From Paracoccus sigandri (GTDB lineage Bacteria > Pseudomonadota > Alphaproteobacteria > Rhodobacterales > Rhodobacteraceae), in NCBI RefSeq assembly GCF_003709565.1, contig NZ_QNRC01000005.1:1-64000 (forward strand): DNA of 64,000 nucleotides. Direction: 5' to 3'. The notes below the pieces were generated by a model, which was not told the DNA's origin, did no database searches, and worked only from the letters and a program-made list of their open reading frames with translations. A program made the translations under genes and the position numbers. This document shows, piece after piece, positions 43,230-52,793 of this stretch; position 1 is the first letter of the stretch; the number at the start of each line of letters is the position of its first letter.

Positions 43230-44815
43230 ACAGCGACAGCCCCAAGCAACCCCCGAAGGAAGAGCCGCTGCCCCTGCGGCATCGCCATCCCGCCGATCCC
43301 GCGCATGGCGCCGGGCCGGTTGCCGCGCCGCAACCCGCCGGCCAACCTGCGCCCCCGCCGGCCGGCCCATCTGCCAGCCAACCCGCCGGCCAGCCGCGGC
43401 GGTCGCCGCCGGGCGGGGCCCGGCAGCCGGCGGCCCAGCCCTCGCGCACCGCGGCGATGCGGACCGGGGCGGTGCCGCCCGCCGATCCGCTGCCGCCCCC
43501 GCCGCCGATCCCGACGCCCGACGCCGCGCGCTGGCCGGTGCGTGGCCCGGTCCTGTTCGGCGTGTTCTCCATCCTGGTCCTGCTGGGCGGCTTCGGCCTG
43601 TGGGCCTGGCAGAGCCGCATCTCGGGCGCGGTGGTCGCGCAGGGCCAGGTCGAGGTCGAGCAGCAAAGGCAGGTCGTCCAGCATCCCGACGGCGGGGTGG
43701 TCGAGGCGATCCTGGTCACCGACGGCCAGCAGGTCGAGGCCGGCCAGCCCCTGGTCCGCCTGGACGGGGCGCTGCTGTCCACGGAACTGGCCATCGTCGA
43801 AAGCCAGTATTTCGAGATCCTCGCACGCCGCGGCCGGCTGGAGGCCGAACGCGCCGATTCCCCCGACATCACCTTCCCCGAGGAGTTGGTGAAGACCTCG
43901 GAAAACGACCCCGATCTTGCGGCCCTGGTCGAGGGCCAGCGCAGCCTGTTCGAGACGCGCCGCGACACGCTGGAGCAATCGCTGGAGCAGTTGCAGAAGC
44001 AGTCCGAGCAGGTCAGCTCGCAGATCACCGGCATCGACGCGCAGATCGCGGCCCTGGCGCTGCAGCGCGAGCTGATCGGCAAGGAGCTGACGGACCAGGA
44101 AACGCTGCTGTCGCGCGGCTTGGCGCAGGCCTCGCGCGTGCTGGCCCTGCAGCGCGAGGCGGCGCGGCTCGACGGCCAGGTCGGCGAATTGCAGGCCAAC
44201 CGCGCCTCGGCCGAAACCCGCCAGACCGAGCTGGACGTCCAGCGCCTGCGCCTGAATGCCGAACGGCGCGAAGACGCCGAGACGCAGCTGCGCGACCTGG
44301 GCTATCGCGAGCTGGAACTGGCCGAACGCCGCCGCAGCCTCAGCGAGCAGATCAGCCGGCTGGAGATCCGGGCGCCCGTGTCGGGGGTGATCTACAACCT
44401 GCAGGTGACGACCCCGCGCTCGGTCATCCGGCCCGCCGATCCGCTGCTGCATATCGTGCCGCAGGACCGGCCGCTGGTCATCGGCGCCCGCGTCGCCACG
44501 ATCAATATCGACGAGATCCAGGTCGGCCAGCCGGTCGTGCTGCGCTTCTCGGCCTTTTCCTCGCGCACCACGCCCGAGATCGACGGCCAGCTGATGCGGA
44601 TCTCGCCGGATGCGCTGGTCGACGAGGCGACGCACATGCCCTATTACCGCGCCGAGGTGACGATCCCGCCCGAGCAGTTGCAGAAGCTGGGCGATCTGGC
44701 CCTGATCCCCGGCATGCCGGTCGAGGTCTATATCCAGACCGGCGAGCGCAGCCCGATCGCCTATCTGATGAAGCCGCTGACCGATTATTTCAGCCGCGCC
44801 TTCCGCGAGCAGTAG
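43226..44815 (+). CDS. Type I secretion membrane fusion protein (HlyD family)
   Basis: 529 residues. Family parts are one membrane helix (VLFGVFSILVLLGGFGLWAW, about residues 108-127), the biotinyl-lipoyl half-motif VVQHPDGGVVEAILVTDGQQ, a long coiled coil (for example LEQSLEQLQKQSEQVSSQIT) and LEIRAPVSGVIYNLQV. Unusually, the cytoplasmic N-terminus is about 105 residues of Pro/Ala/Gln-rich repeats (QPAGQPAPPPAGP, SQPAGQP), much longer than the 15-60 residues common in this family. It bridges the ABC transporter to a TolC-like outer-membrane channel. Confidence 0.9.
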   Translation: MNSDSPKQPPKEEPLPLRHRHPADPAHGAGPVAAPQPAGQPAPPPAGPSASQPAGQPRRSPPGGARQPAAQPSRTAAMRTGAVPPADPLPPPPPIPTPDAARWPVRGPVLFGVFSILVLLGGFGLWAWQSRISGAVVAQGQVEVEQQRQVVQHPDGGVVEAILVTDGQQVEAGQPLVRLDGALLSTELAIVESQYFEILARRGRLEAERADSPDITFPEELVKTSENDPDLAALVEGQRSLFETRRDTLEQSLEQLQKQSEQVSSQITGIDAQIAALALQRELIGKELTDQETLLSRGLAQASRVLALQREAARLDGQVGELQANRASAETRQTELDVQRLRLNAERREDAETQLRDLGYRELELAERRRSLSEQISRLEIRAPVSGVIYNLQVTTPRSVIRPADPLLHIVPQDRPLVIGARVATINIDEIQVGQPVVLRFSAFSSRTTPEIDGQLMRISPDALVDEATHMPYYRAEVTIPPEQLQKLGDLALIPGMPVEVYIQTGERSPIAYLMKPLTDYFSRAFREQ

Positions 44816-45011
44816 AGCGGCGAAGGAACCCCGACGCGCGCGATTTCCCTTGCGGGTTCGACCGGGGGTCCGGCCAAGCGCATCGAAGCGGATCATGCCT
44901 GGGCGGCGACCACCATCGCCAGGTCCCGCGGCCGCCGTGGTCATCGCTTCCGCAGCATCACGGTGCGGGATCGGCGGCGGACGCACCCGTCGCCTCCGGC
45001 GGCCGGCGCGG

Positions 45012-47255
45012 TCAGTGCTTGCGGCGGCGCTTGGCGGCGCGCTTGATCTCGGACAGGCGCGATTTCACCGACATGCGGCGCGGGGCGCGGCCGCGCTTGC
45101 CCTTGCCGGGACCGCGCGGCATGGGGCGGCCCTCAAGCTCGATCAGCTCCAGCGTCAGCCCGCCGGTCATCGGGATCGCCTCGGACAGGCGCACGGTGAC
45201 GCGCTGGCCGATGCCGATCTCCAGCCCGGTATCGGCGCCGATCAGCATCTGCGCATCCGGGTCGAAATGGAAATATTCGTGCCCCAGGTCGCGGATCGGC
45301 AGCAGCCCGTCGGCGCCGGTCTCGTCCAGCTTGACGAAGGCGCCGAAGCGCTGGATGCCGCTGATCCGGCCCGCCATCTCGGTGCCGACGCGATCGGCCA
45401 GATAGGCGGCCAGGTAGCGGTCCACCGTGTCGCGTTCGGCGGCCATGCTGCGGCGCTCGGTCTCGCTGATATGGGTCGCGGTTTCCGTCAGCCGCTCGGA
45501 ATCCTCGACCGACAGGCCGTCCTTGCCCCAGCCATGGCCCGAGATCAGCGCCCGGTGCACGATCAGGTCGGAATAGCGCCGGATGGGCGAGGTGAAATGC
45601 GCATAGCTGCGCAGCGCCAGGCCGAAATGGCCGAAATTTTCCGGGTGGTAATAGGCCTGCGTCATCGAACGCAGGGTCGAGATGTTGATCAGCTCGTCGA
45701 AATCGGTGCCCTCGGCCTGGGCCAGCAGCCGGTTCAGGTGGCTGGTCTGCAGCACCTGCCCCTTGGCCAGCGTGAAGCCCGAGGCCTGCGCCACCTCGCG
45801 CAGCGCGTCGATCTTGTCGAGGCTGGGCTCCTCGTGGACGCGATAGAGCAGCGGGCGGCGGCGCTGGTCCAGTTCCTCGGCGGCGGCGACATTGGCCAGC
45901 ACCATGAATTCCTCGATCAGCCGGTGCGCGTCCAGCCGTTCGCGGAAATTCACCGACTTGACGCGGCCGTCCGGGGTCAGCTCGATCCGGCGTTCCGGCA
46001 GGTCCAGATCCAGCGGCTGGCGGCGCCGCCGCGCCTCGGCCAGCAGGCCATAGGCGTGCCACAGCGGCCGGATCACCGTGTCGATCAGCGGCGCGGTCGC
46101 CGCGTCGGGATTGCCGTCCGCCGCCGCCTGCGCCTGCGCGTAGGCCAGCGAGGCGCGGCTGTTCATCATGCCGCGATGGAAATTGTGGCTGACCTTGTTG
46201 CCCTGCGCGTCCAGCCGCATCCTGACGGCGATCACCGCCCGGTCCACGCCCTCGTGCAGCGAGCAGAGATCGGCCGACAGCGCCTCGGGCAGCATCGGCA
46301 CCACCCGGTCGGGGAAATAGGTCGAGTTGCCGCGATTCCACGCCTCGCGGTCCAGCGCCGAGCCGGGGCGGACGTAATGGGCGACATCGGCGATGGCCAC
46401 CCAGATGGTGGCGCCGCCGTCCTCCTCGATGAAGGCCGCGACCGCATCGTCGCGGTCGCGCGCATCCGAGGGGTCGATGGTGACCAGCGGCAGGTCGCGC
46501 AGATCCTCGCGCCCCTTCATGCCGGCGGGCTTCGCCGCCTCGGCTTCGGTGATGACGGCGGCGGGGAATTCGTCGGGGATGCCGTGCTGGTGGATGGCGA
46601 TCAGGCTGACCGCGCGCGGCGCGGAAGGGTCGCCCAGCCGTTCCACGATCCGCGCCAGCGGCAGGCCCAGCCGCCCCTTCGGCCCGGCCTGTTCGGCCTG
46701 CACCAGCTCGCCGTTCTGCGCCCCCAGCGTCGCATCCGCGCGCACCCGCCATTCGCGGTCCTGGCCCTTGTCGATGGGCAGGATCCGGCCGCCCTCGGTC
46801 TCCTTGCGGAAGATGCCGGTGATGCGGTTCGGCGTGGCGGTGATGCGGCGGATCAGCCGGGCCTGATACTGGTGATCCTCGCCATGGACCTCGACCAGCC
46901 GGCCCAGGAAACGATCACCCCGGCCAAGCGCCGGGTCGGTTTCGCGCGGGGCATAGAGGATGCGCGGCACCGGCCCCTCGCCGCTCCATTCCAGGGGCCG
47001 CGCGAACAGATCGCCCGAGCCGTCGGGGGCCAGCAGTTCCAGCACCGTGACCGGCGGCAGGGCCTCGGCGTCGCGATAGTGGCGGCGGCGGCGTTCCAGC
47101 TGACCCTCGGCCTCCAGCTCCTTCAGCAGCCGCTTCAGCTCGATCCGGGCCGCGCCCTTGATGCCGAAGGCCTTGGCGATGTCGCGTTTCGAATTGGCGT
47201 CGGGATGTTCGGCGACCCAATCCATGATCTGTTGCTTGCTGGGAATCTGGGTCAT
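45012..47255 (-). CDS. rnr: Ribonuclease R
   Basis: 747 residues. Order of domains: winged-helix-like start (MTQIPSKQQIMDWVAEHPDA), cold-shock domains, RNB catalytic core with TIDPSDARDRDDAVAAF (metal Asp cluster) and HFTSPIRRYSDLIVHRAL, S1 domain (MAGRISGIQRFGAFVKLDET) and a basic tail (KGKRGRAPRRMSVKSRLS). It degrades structured RNA 3' to 5' in RNA turnover and quality control. The gap of about 196 bp to the HlyD gene shows no gene. Confidence 0.96.
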   Translation of the reverse strand: MTQIPSKQQIMDWVAEHPDANSKRDIAKAFGIKGAARIELKRLLKELEAEGQLERRRRHYRDAEALPPVTVLELLAPDGSGDLFARPLEWSGEGPVPRILYAPRETDPALGRGDRFLGRLVEVHGEDHQYQARLIRRITATPNRITGIFRKETEGGRILPIDKGQDREWRVRADATLGAQNGELVQAEQAGPKGRLGLPLARIVERLGDPSAPRAVSLIAIHQHGIPDEFPAAVITEAEAAKPAGMKGREDLRDLPLVTIDPSDARDRDDAVAAFIEEDGGATIWVAIADVAHYVRPGSALDREAWNRGNSTYFPDRVVPMLPEALSADLCSLHEGVDRAVIAVRMRLDAQGNKVSHNFHRGMMNSRASLAYAQAQAAADGNPDAATAPLIDTVIRPLWHAYGLLAEARRRRQPLDLDLPERRIELTPDGRVKSVNFRERLDAHRLIEEFMVLANVAAAEELDQRRRPLLYRVHEEPSLDKIDALREVAQASGFTLAKGQVLQTSHLNRLLAQAEGTDFDELINISTLRSMTQAYYHPENFGHFGLALRSYAHFTSPIRRYSDLIVHRALISGHGWGKDGLSVEDSERLTETATHISETERRSMAAERDTVDRYLAAYLADRVGTEMAGRISGIQRFGAFVKLDETGADGLLPIRDLGHEYFHFDPDAQMLIGADTGLEIGIGQRVTVRLSEAIPMTGGLTLELIELEGRPMPRGPGKGKRGRAPRRMSVKSRLSEIKRAAKRRRKH

Positions 47256-47303
47256 GGGGTCAACCTGTGAAAAGGGGAATGGGACCGAACGCGGCAGCGC
47301 GGC

Positions 47304-47720
47304 CTAGAGTTCGCGCAGCATGTCGCGATGGGGAATGCCGGCATCGTCATAGACCTCGCCCACCGGCGAAAAGCCCAGCCTTTCGTAGAAACCGATGGCG
47401 TGGACCTGCGCCCCCAGCTTCGCATGGGTCACGCCGGGACGCGCCCGCAGCACGTCCAGCGAAGCCCGGATCAGCGCCGCGCCCAGGCCGGTGCCGCGCG
47501 CCCGGCGCAGCACGCAGACGCGGCCGATCTTGCCGACGGCGCCGTCGACCAGGATCCGCGCGGTGCCGGTCGGCGCGCCTTCCTGCCAGGCCAGGATATG
47601 GATCGCCTGATCGTCCAGGCCGTCCCATTCATCCGCCTCGGCGATGCCCTGTTCCTCGATGAAGACGGCCCGGCGCAGGGCGCGGCAGGGTTCGATGTCG
47701 GCGGCCAGTTCGATCCTCAT
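47304..47720 (-). CDS. GNAT-family N-acetyltransferase
   Basis: 138 residues. The acetyl-CoA loop is [20 protein letters not shown] (R-x-x-G-x-G/A pattern). The N-terminus [20 protein letters not shown] and the C-terminal [20 protein letters not shown] are typical of the ElaA-like GNAT subgroup. The small-molecule or peptide substrate is unknown. ATG 47720 overlaps the dapE stop as ATGA. Confidence 0.88.
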   Translation of the reverse strand: MRIELAADIEPCRALRRAVFIEEQGIAEADEWDGLDDQAIHILAWQEGAPTGTARILVDGAVGKIGRVCVLRRARGTGLGAALIRASLDVLRARPGVTHAKLGAQVHAIGFYERLGFSPVGEVYDDAGIPHRDMLREL

Positions 47721-48853
47721 GCGAAATACCTTTCCAGAATGCGCCGATAGATCCGCTTCAGCTGGTGGACCTGCTCGACCGGCACGCGCTCGTCAACCTG
47801 GTGCATGAAATGGCCGACCAGCCCGAATTCCACCACCGGGCAGTGGTTCTTGACGAAACGCGCGTCCGAGGTGCCGCCGCTGGTCGACAGGACCGGCACG
47901 ATCCCGGTCTCGGCGGCCACCACGTCGCGGACCAGGTCGACGAAGGGGCCGGGTTGGGTCAGGAAGGCGTCGCCCGACAGTTCGGGGGTCAGGGTGATCC
48001 CGACCCCGGTCTCGGCGCTGACGGCCTCGGCCCGCGCAGTCAGGTCGCGGGTCAGGCTGTCGCCGTCATGCAGGTCGTTGAAGCGGATATTGACCACCGC
48101 CGTCGCCCGTTCGGGAATGACGTTCGAGGCCGGGTTGCCGCAATCGATCGAGGTGATCTGCAGCCCGCTGGGGTCGAAATGCGCCGTCCCTTCGTCCAGC
48201 GGCGCGGCGATCAGCGCCGCCAGATAGCGGGTCAGCGCATGCAGCGGGTTCTTCGCCCGGTGCGGATAGGCGGCATGGCCCTGCACCCCCTTCGCCACGA
48301 TGCGGAAGGTGATCGAGCCGCGCCGCCCGATCTTCATCATCTCGCCCATCAGCTCGGGATTCGAGGGCTCGCCGACGATGCAGACATCCATCCGCTCGCC
48401 CTCGGCCTCCATCCAGTCCAGCAGCGCCAGCGTGCCGTCGCGGCCCAGCCCCTCCTCATCGCCGGTGATGGCCAGGATCACCGCGCCGTCGGGCGGCGTC
48501 TCGGTGACGAAATCGATGGCGGCGGCGGCAAAGGCCGCGACGCCCGACTTCATGTCGGTGGCGCCCCGGCCCCAGATCAGCCCGCCCTCGACATGGCCGG
48601 AAAAAGGCGGATGCGTCCACGAGCCCAGGTCGCCCGGCGGCACGACATCGGTATGGCCGTTGAAGCCGAAGGAGCGCGCCCCCTTCGCCCCCCAGCGCGC
48701 GAACAGGTTGGGCGTGCCGTTCCGGTCCACGCGATGCAGCTCGAAGCCCGCGGCCGCCAGCATGTCGCCCAGCAGGACCAGCGCGCCGCCTTCCTCGGGC
48801 GTGACCGAGGGGCAGCGGATCAGGCGGGCGGTCAGGTCGGCGGCGTCGGTCAT
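47717..48853 (-). CDS. dapE: Succinyl-diaminopimelate desuccinylase
   Basis: 378 residues from ATG 48853. An M20-family di-zinc peptidase that frees LL-diaminopimelate in lysine and peptidoglycan-precursor synthesis. Metal ligands and motifs are [43 protein letters not shown] with the catalytic Glu, [10 protein letters not shown] and a final SGGTSDARF plus [12 protein letters not shown]. Earlier in-frame ATG 48880 is less likely. The lysA gene of the same pathway lies 20 kb away. Confidence 0.95.
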   Translation of the reverse strand: MTDAADLTARLIRCPSVTPEEGGALVLLGDMLAAAGFELHRVDRNGTPNLFARWGAKGARSFGFNGHTDVVPPGDLGSWTHPPFSGHVEGGLIWGRGATDMKSGVAAFAAAAIDFVTETPPDGAVILAITGDEEGLGRDGTLALLDWMEAEGERMDVCIVGEPSNPELMGEMMKIGRRGSITFRIVAKGVQGHAAYPHRAKNPLHALTRYLAALIAAPLDEGTAHFDPSGLQITSIDCGNPASNVIPERATAVVNIRFNDLHDGDSLTRDLTARAEAVSAETGVGITLTPELSGDAFLTQPGPFVDLVRDVVAAETGIVPVLSTSGGTSDARFVKNHCPVVEFGLVGHFMHQVDERVPVEQVHQLKRIYRRILERYFA

Positions 48854-49312
48854 TCGGTCAGGTCCCAGGTTCGATTGCATGGCGGACCGGCCTGCCGCCG
48901 GCCGGGATCGGCAGCGGAAGCGTCCAGCGCCGAAACTGCACCACATTCCGCCGGTCCTGCAAGGAGAAGCCCGCGCCTCGGGACCGCCCGAGCCCGGAGC
49001 CGCGATACAAGCCCCCCTCGCGTCCGCCGCGAAGACGCCCCTGCCCGCCCATCCGTTGCGGCTTCCCGAGCCTGTCCATTCGGCGGGGTCCTGGGGTCAG
49101 GGCCGCTTCATCGGCTAGCGGCTGCGGTTCTTTCCCGAGCGATGGCAAGTCGAGGGTGGATGACGGGCAGGTCCTGACCGGCATGATCTTCATCAATCGC
49201 AATGGCTTGGGATGGCGTGCGGCACCGCCATCATCGGCGATTTGCCGCGACGGGAGTTTTCTGCGCATCATCGGATTGCATCTGCAAAGCGCCACCGCGG
49301 GAGGGTGAAACC
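48854..49312. other. Long intergenic region before the ThDP/ALDH operon
   Basis: Open frames exist on both strands but show no domain, start signal or credible composition. This segment separates core dapE from a block of accessory genes and must contain the promoter for the operon starting at 49313. No clear promoter or repeat could be fixed. Confidence 0.4.
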
Positions 49313-50968
49313 ATGCCTAAAGGATCTGACCTGTTTGTCGCCGCTCTCGAGAACGAGGGGGTGGAGCGCATCTTCGGGGTGCCGGGCGAGGAAAACCTCG
49401 ATATGCTGGAATCGCTGCGGAACTCGGGCATCGAGCTGATCCTGACGCGGCATGAACAGGCGGCGGCCTTCATGGCGGCGACGCATGGGCGGCTGACCGG
49501 CAGGCCCGGCGTCTGCCTTGCCACGCTTGGGCCGGGCGCGCTGAACTTTGCCACGGGTGCCGCCTATGCCCATCTCGGGGCCATGCCGATGATCCTCGTC
49601 ACCGGGCAGAAACCGTTGATGAACGCCAAGCAGGCCCGCTTCCAGATCGTCGATATCGTCGGCTCGATGAAACCGCTGACCAAGATGACGCGGCAGATCG
49701 TGAGCGCGGGCAGCATTCCGGCGATCGTCCGCGACGCCTTCCGCGTCGCGACGGAAGAGCGGCCCGGCCCGGTCCATCTGGAACTGCCCGAGGATGTCGC
49801 GGCCGAGGAAACCGCGAATGACGTTCTCATCCCGCGCCACGCGCTCGAGCGTCCCGTGGCCAGCGCGGCGGCGCTCGACCTTGCGGCCGAGACGATCCGC
49901 GCCGCGCAGCGTCCGCTGGTGATGGTCGGCGCGGCAGGCAACCGGCCGTCGCTGGTCGAGCCGCTGTCGCGCTTCGTGGCGCGCACCCGCCTGCCGTTCT
50001 TCAACACGCAGATGGGCAAGGGTGCGGTTACCGGCGGCTCGAACCTCTACATGGGGACCGCGGCGCTGTCCGAGGGCGACTATGTCCACGAGGCCGTGGA
50101 GCGCGCCGACCTGATCGTCGCGATCGGCCACGACACGGTCGAGAAGCCGCCCTTCCTGATGAAAAGCGCCGGCGGGCCGAAGGTGATCCATGTCGGCTAT
50201 CAATCCGCCACGGTCGAGCAGGTCTACCACCCGGATATCGAGGTGATCGGCGATATCGGCGCCTCTGTCGAGGCGCTCGGCGCGCGGCTGGAAGGCGGGC
50301 TGTCCGGCGACGAGGGGATGCTTGCGCTGCGCCGGAAGATCTTCGCCCGCATCAACGACCGTGCCGAGGAAGACCGCTTCCCGGTCACGCCGCAGCGCAT
50401 CGTCCATGACGTCCGCAAGGTGATGCCGGAAGACGGCATCGTCTGTCTGGACAACGGCATGTACAAGATCTGGTTCGCCCGCAACTACCGCACCCATGTC
50501 GCCAACACCCTGCTTCTGGACAATGCGCTGGCGACGATGGGGGCTGGCCTGCCCTCGGCGATGATGGCGGCGATGCTCTATCCCGGCAAGCGCGTCATGG
50601 CGGTCTGCGGCGATGGCGGTTTCATGATGAACTCGCAGGAGATGGAGACGGCGGTGCGGCTGGGGCTGAACCTTGTCGTCGTGATCCTGAACGACAGCGC
50701 CTATGGCATGATCCGCTGGAAACAGGCCGTGGACGGCTTCCCCGATTTCGGCATGAGCTTCGGCAATCCCGATTTCGTGCGCTATGCCGAAAGCTATGGT
50801 GCGATGGGATCGCGGGTCACCGCGGTCGAGGATCTGGTGCCGACACTGGAAGCCGCCTTCGCGGGCGGCGGTGTCCATCTGGTCGAGGTGCCGATCGATT
50901 ATTCCGAGAATACCCGCGTGCTGGTGGACGAATTGCGCAATCGCAAGCCGGACGTGGAATGCGCATGA
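49313..50968 (+). CDS. ThDP-dependent enzyme, acetolactate-synthase-like
   Basis: 551 residues. Three-domain ThDP fold: PYR domain with catalytic Glu48 in LTRHEQAAAFMAATHGRL, a middle domain (LVMVGAAGNRPSLVEPLSRF) and the PP domain with the ThDP/Mg motif GDGGFMMNSQEME (Asp434) continuing LNLVVVILNDSAYGM. It resembles AHAS large subunits, but no ilvN small subunit follows; instead an aldehyde dehydrogenase does. It could be a catabolic carboligase or a 2-oxoacid decarboxylase whose aldehyde product is oxidised by the partner. GGGAGGGTGAAACC supplies the RBS. Confidence 0.85.
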   Translation: MPKGSDLFVAALENEGVERIFGVPGEENLDMLESLRNSGIELILTRHEQAAAFMAATHGRLTGRPGVCLATLGPGALNFATGAAYAHLGAMPMILVTGQKPLMNAKQARFQIVDIVGSMKPLTKMTRQIVSAGSIPAIVRDAFRVATEERPGPVHLELPEDVAAEETANDVLIPRHALERPVASAAALDLAAETIRAAQRPLVMVGAAGNRPSLVEPLSRFVARTRLPFFNTQMGKGAVTGGSNLYMGTAALSEGDYVHEAVERADLIVAIGHDTVEKPPFLMKSAGGPKVIHVGYQSATVEQVYHPDIEVIGDIGASVEALGARLEGGLSGDEGMLALRRKIFARINDRAEEDRFPVTPQRIVHDVRKVMPEDGIVCLDNGMYKIWFARNYRTHVANTLLLDNALATMGAGLPSAMMAAMLYPGKRVMAVCGDGGFMMNSQEMETAVRLGLNLVVVILNDSAYGMIRWKQAVDGFPDFGMSFGNPDFVRYAESYGAMGSRVTAVEDLVPTLEAAFAGGGVHLVEVPIDYSENTRVLVDELRNRKPDVECA

Positions 50969-51020
50969 AAACGCCTCGCCCTGCCGGGGCGCGAACAGCG
51001 GAAACGCAAGGAGACCGATC

Positions 51021-52403
51021 ATGCTGAAGGTCGTGCAAGCCTTCGATCGCCAGCCGATGGCAGAGATCGAAACCGACGATGCCGCCGCGCTGGAGCGCAA
51101 GCTGCAAGCCGCCGAACGCGTCTTCAGGGATCGCGACGGCTGGCTTCCGCCTCACCAGCGGATCGCCGTCCTGCGCAGGCTGGCCGCGCTGATGGAGGGC
51201 AGGCGCGATCACCTTGCCATGCAGATCGCGCGCGAGGGCGGCAAGCCGCTGCCCGACGCCATCATCGAGACCAACCGCGCCATCGACGGTGTCCACAACG
51301 CCGCCGAGGAGCTGCGCAACTTCGCCGGCCGGGAAATTCCGATGGGGCTTTCGGCCGCGGCCGAGAGCCGGTGGGCCTTCACCACCAAGGAACCGATCGG
51401 CATCGTCGCGGCGATCTCGGCCTTCAACCATCCGCTGAACCTGATCGTCCACCAGGTCGCACCGGCCATCGCGGTCGGCTGCCCGGTCATCGTCAAGCCG
51501 GCGATCACGACACCGTTGTCCTGCCTCGATTTCGTGGCGCTGACCCGCGAGGCCGGCCTGCCCGAGCCCTGGTGCCAGAGCTTCATCACCGGGGACAACG
51601 ATCTGGCCGAAAGCCTGGCCACCGACCGGCGCATCGCCTTCCTCAGCTTCATCGGCTCGGCACGGGTCGGCTGGTCGCTGCATGCGAAGCTTGCGCCGGG
51701 CACCCGTTCGGCGCTGGAACATGGCGGCGCGGCGCCTGCCATCGTCGACCGCAGCGCCGATCCGGGCAAGGCCGTCGAGCTGATCGTCAAGGGCGGCTAT
51801 TACCATGCCGGACAGGTTTGCGTGTCGACGCAGCGGATCTTCGTCCATGACGACATCGCCGACGACTTCACGCAGAGGCTGGTCGCCCGCGTCGAGGCGC
51901 TGCGCACAGCCGATCCTACGCTGAAGGACACCGAGGTCGGGCCGCTGATCCTGCCGCGCGAGGCCGACCGGGTGGCGTCATGGATCGAGGAGGCGGTCGG
52001 TGGCGGCGCCGTTCTTGCGACCGGAGGCGAGCGGCTCTCGGAAACGACGCTCCGCCCGGCAGTGCTGCTCGATCCTGCAGCCGACGCGAAGATATCGACG
52101 CAGGAGGTCTTCGGCCCCGTCGTCGCGCTCTATCGCTATGGCGAACTGGATGACGCCATCGCGCGCGCCAATGCCCTGCCCACGGCCTTCCAGGCCAGCA
52201 TCTTCGCCCAGGATATCGACATCGCGATGCGCGCGGCGGATCGTCTCGACGCCGCGGCGGTGATGATCAACGATCCCACCGCCTTCCGGACCGACTGGAT
52301 GCCCTTCGCCGGGCGCCGGGAATCCGGCTATGGCACCGGCGGCATCCCCTATACCATGCGCGACATGGTGCAGGAAAAGATGATCCTGATGCGCAGGGGT
52401 TGA
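51021..52403 (+). CDS. Aldehyde dehydrogenase, partner of the ThDP enzyme
   Basis: 460 residues. Catalytic Cys267 is in YYHAGQVCVSTQRIFV and Glu233 in SALEHGGAAPAIV, where the usual LELGGK is altered to LEHGGA. IVAAISAFNHPLNLIVHQ, LSFIGSARVGWSL and TQEVFGPVVALYRYGELDDA complete the fold. AAGGAGACCGATC precedes ATG. 52 bp after the ThDP gene, so one operon. Family placement resembles ALDHs of lactaldehyde or phosphonoacetaldehyde type; the substrate is unknown. Confidence 0.88.
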   Translation: MLKVVQAFDRQPMAEIETDDAAALERKLQAAERVFRDRDGWLPPHQRIAVLRRLAALMEGRRDHLAMQIAREGGKPLPDAIIETNRAIDGVHNAAEELRNFAGREIPMGLSAAAESRWAFTTKEPIGIVAAISAFNHPLNLIVHQVAPAIAVGCPVIVKPAITTPLSCLDFVALTREAGLPEPWCQSFITGDNDLAESLATDRRIAFLSFIGSARVGWSLHAKLAPGTRSALEHGGAAPAIVDRSADPGKAVELIVKGGYYHAGQVCVSTQRIFVHDDIADDFTQRLVARVEALRTADPTLKDTEVGPLILPREADRVASWIEEAVGGGAVLATGGERLSETTLRPAVLLDPAADAKISTQEVFGPVVALYRYGELDDAIARANALPTAFQASIFAQDIDIAMRAADRLDAAAVMINDPTAFRTDWMPFAGRRESGYGTGGIPYTMRDMVQEKMILMRRG

Positions 52404-52793
52404 TCACACGGGCGCTTTGAAGGCCCGCCATGATTGTCATGAGCCCGGCTTCGGCTCCGCCGACCGGAGCCTGGAGCCGGGCGAACATCAGACCGCAGCG
52501 TTCGAGTGAGCGGTGGATGGGTTCACCGCCCGGAGACAACCTGCTCACCGACGCAGAGGGCCGGGGGTGGCGCGGCATGGCGACGATGAGAATGATCCGA
52601 AGGCGGTCGTTGGCTGGACGACAGGGCAAGGCTTGCCTGACGGCCGGGGCCGAGTGTCGCGCGACTGGTTGAAGCGGAACGTTCGGAACGGCACTTCCCC
52701 GGATATGTGCGCCGACTTCGGCCCTTTTGTCGATTTGCGGCCAGATGTTGCAAACCATGCTGCGCCACGCCATAGCTCGGTCAGGAGGACCCC
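52404..52793. other. Intergenic region between ThDP/ALDH operon and T6SS module
   Basis: No gene recognised. An imperfect hairpin lies at 52443-52482: gcccggct pairs with agccgggc and inner ggctcc with ggagcc, a possible terminator for the operon. The last bases (GGTCAGGAGGACCCC) form the RBS for the GAD-like gene. Confidence 0.4.

Noticed and set aside
49313..50968. Calling the ThDP enzyme IlvB/IlvG or sulfoacetaldehyde acetyltransferase
   Set aside because: No ilvN or ilvC is linked, and the N-terminal sequence does not look like Xsc; only the ThDP superfamily can be supported.
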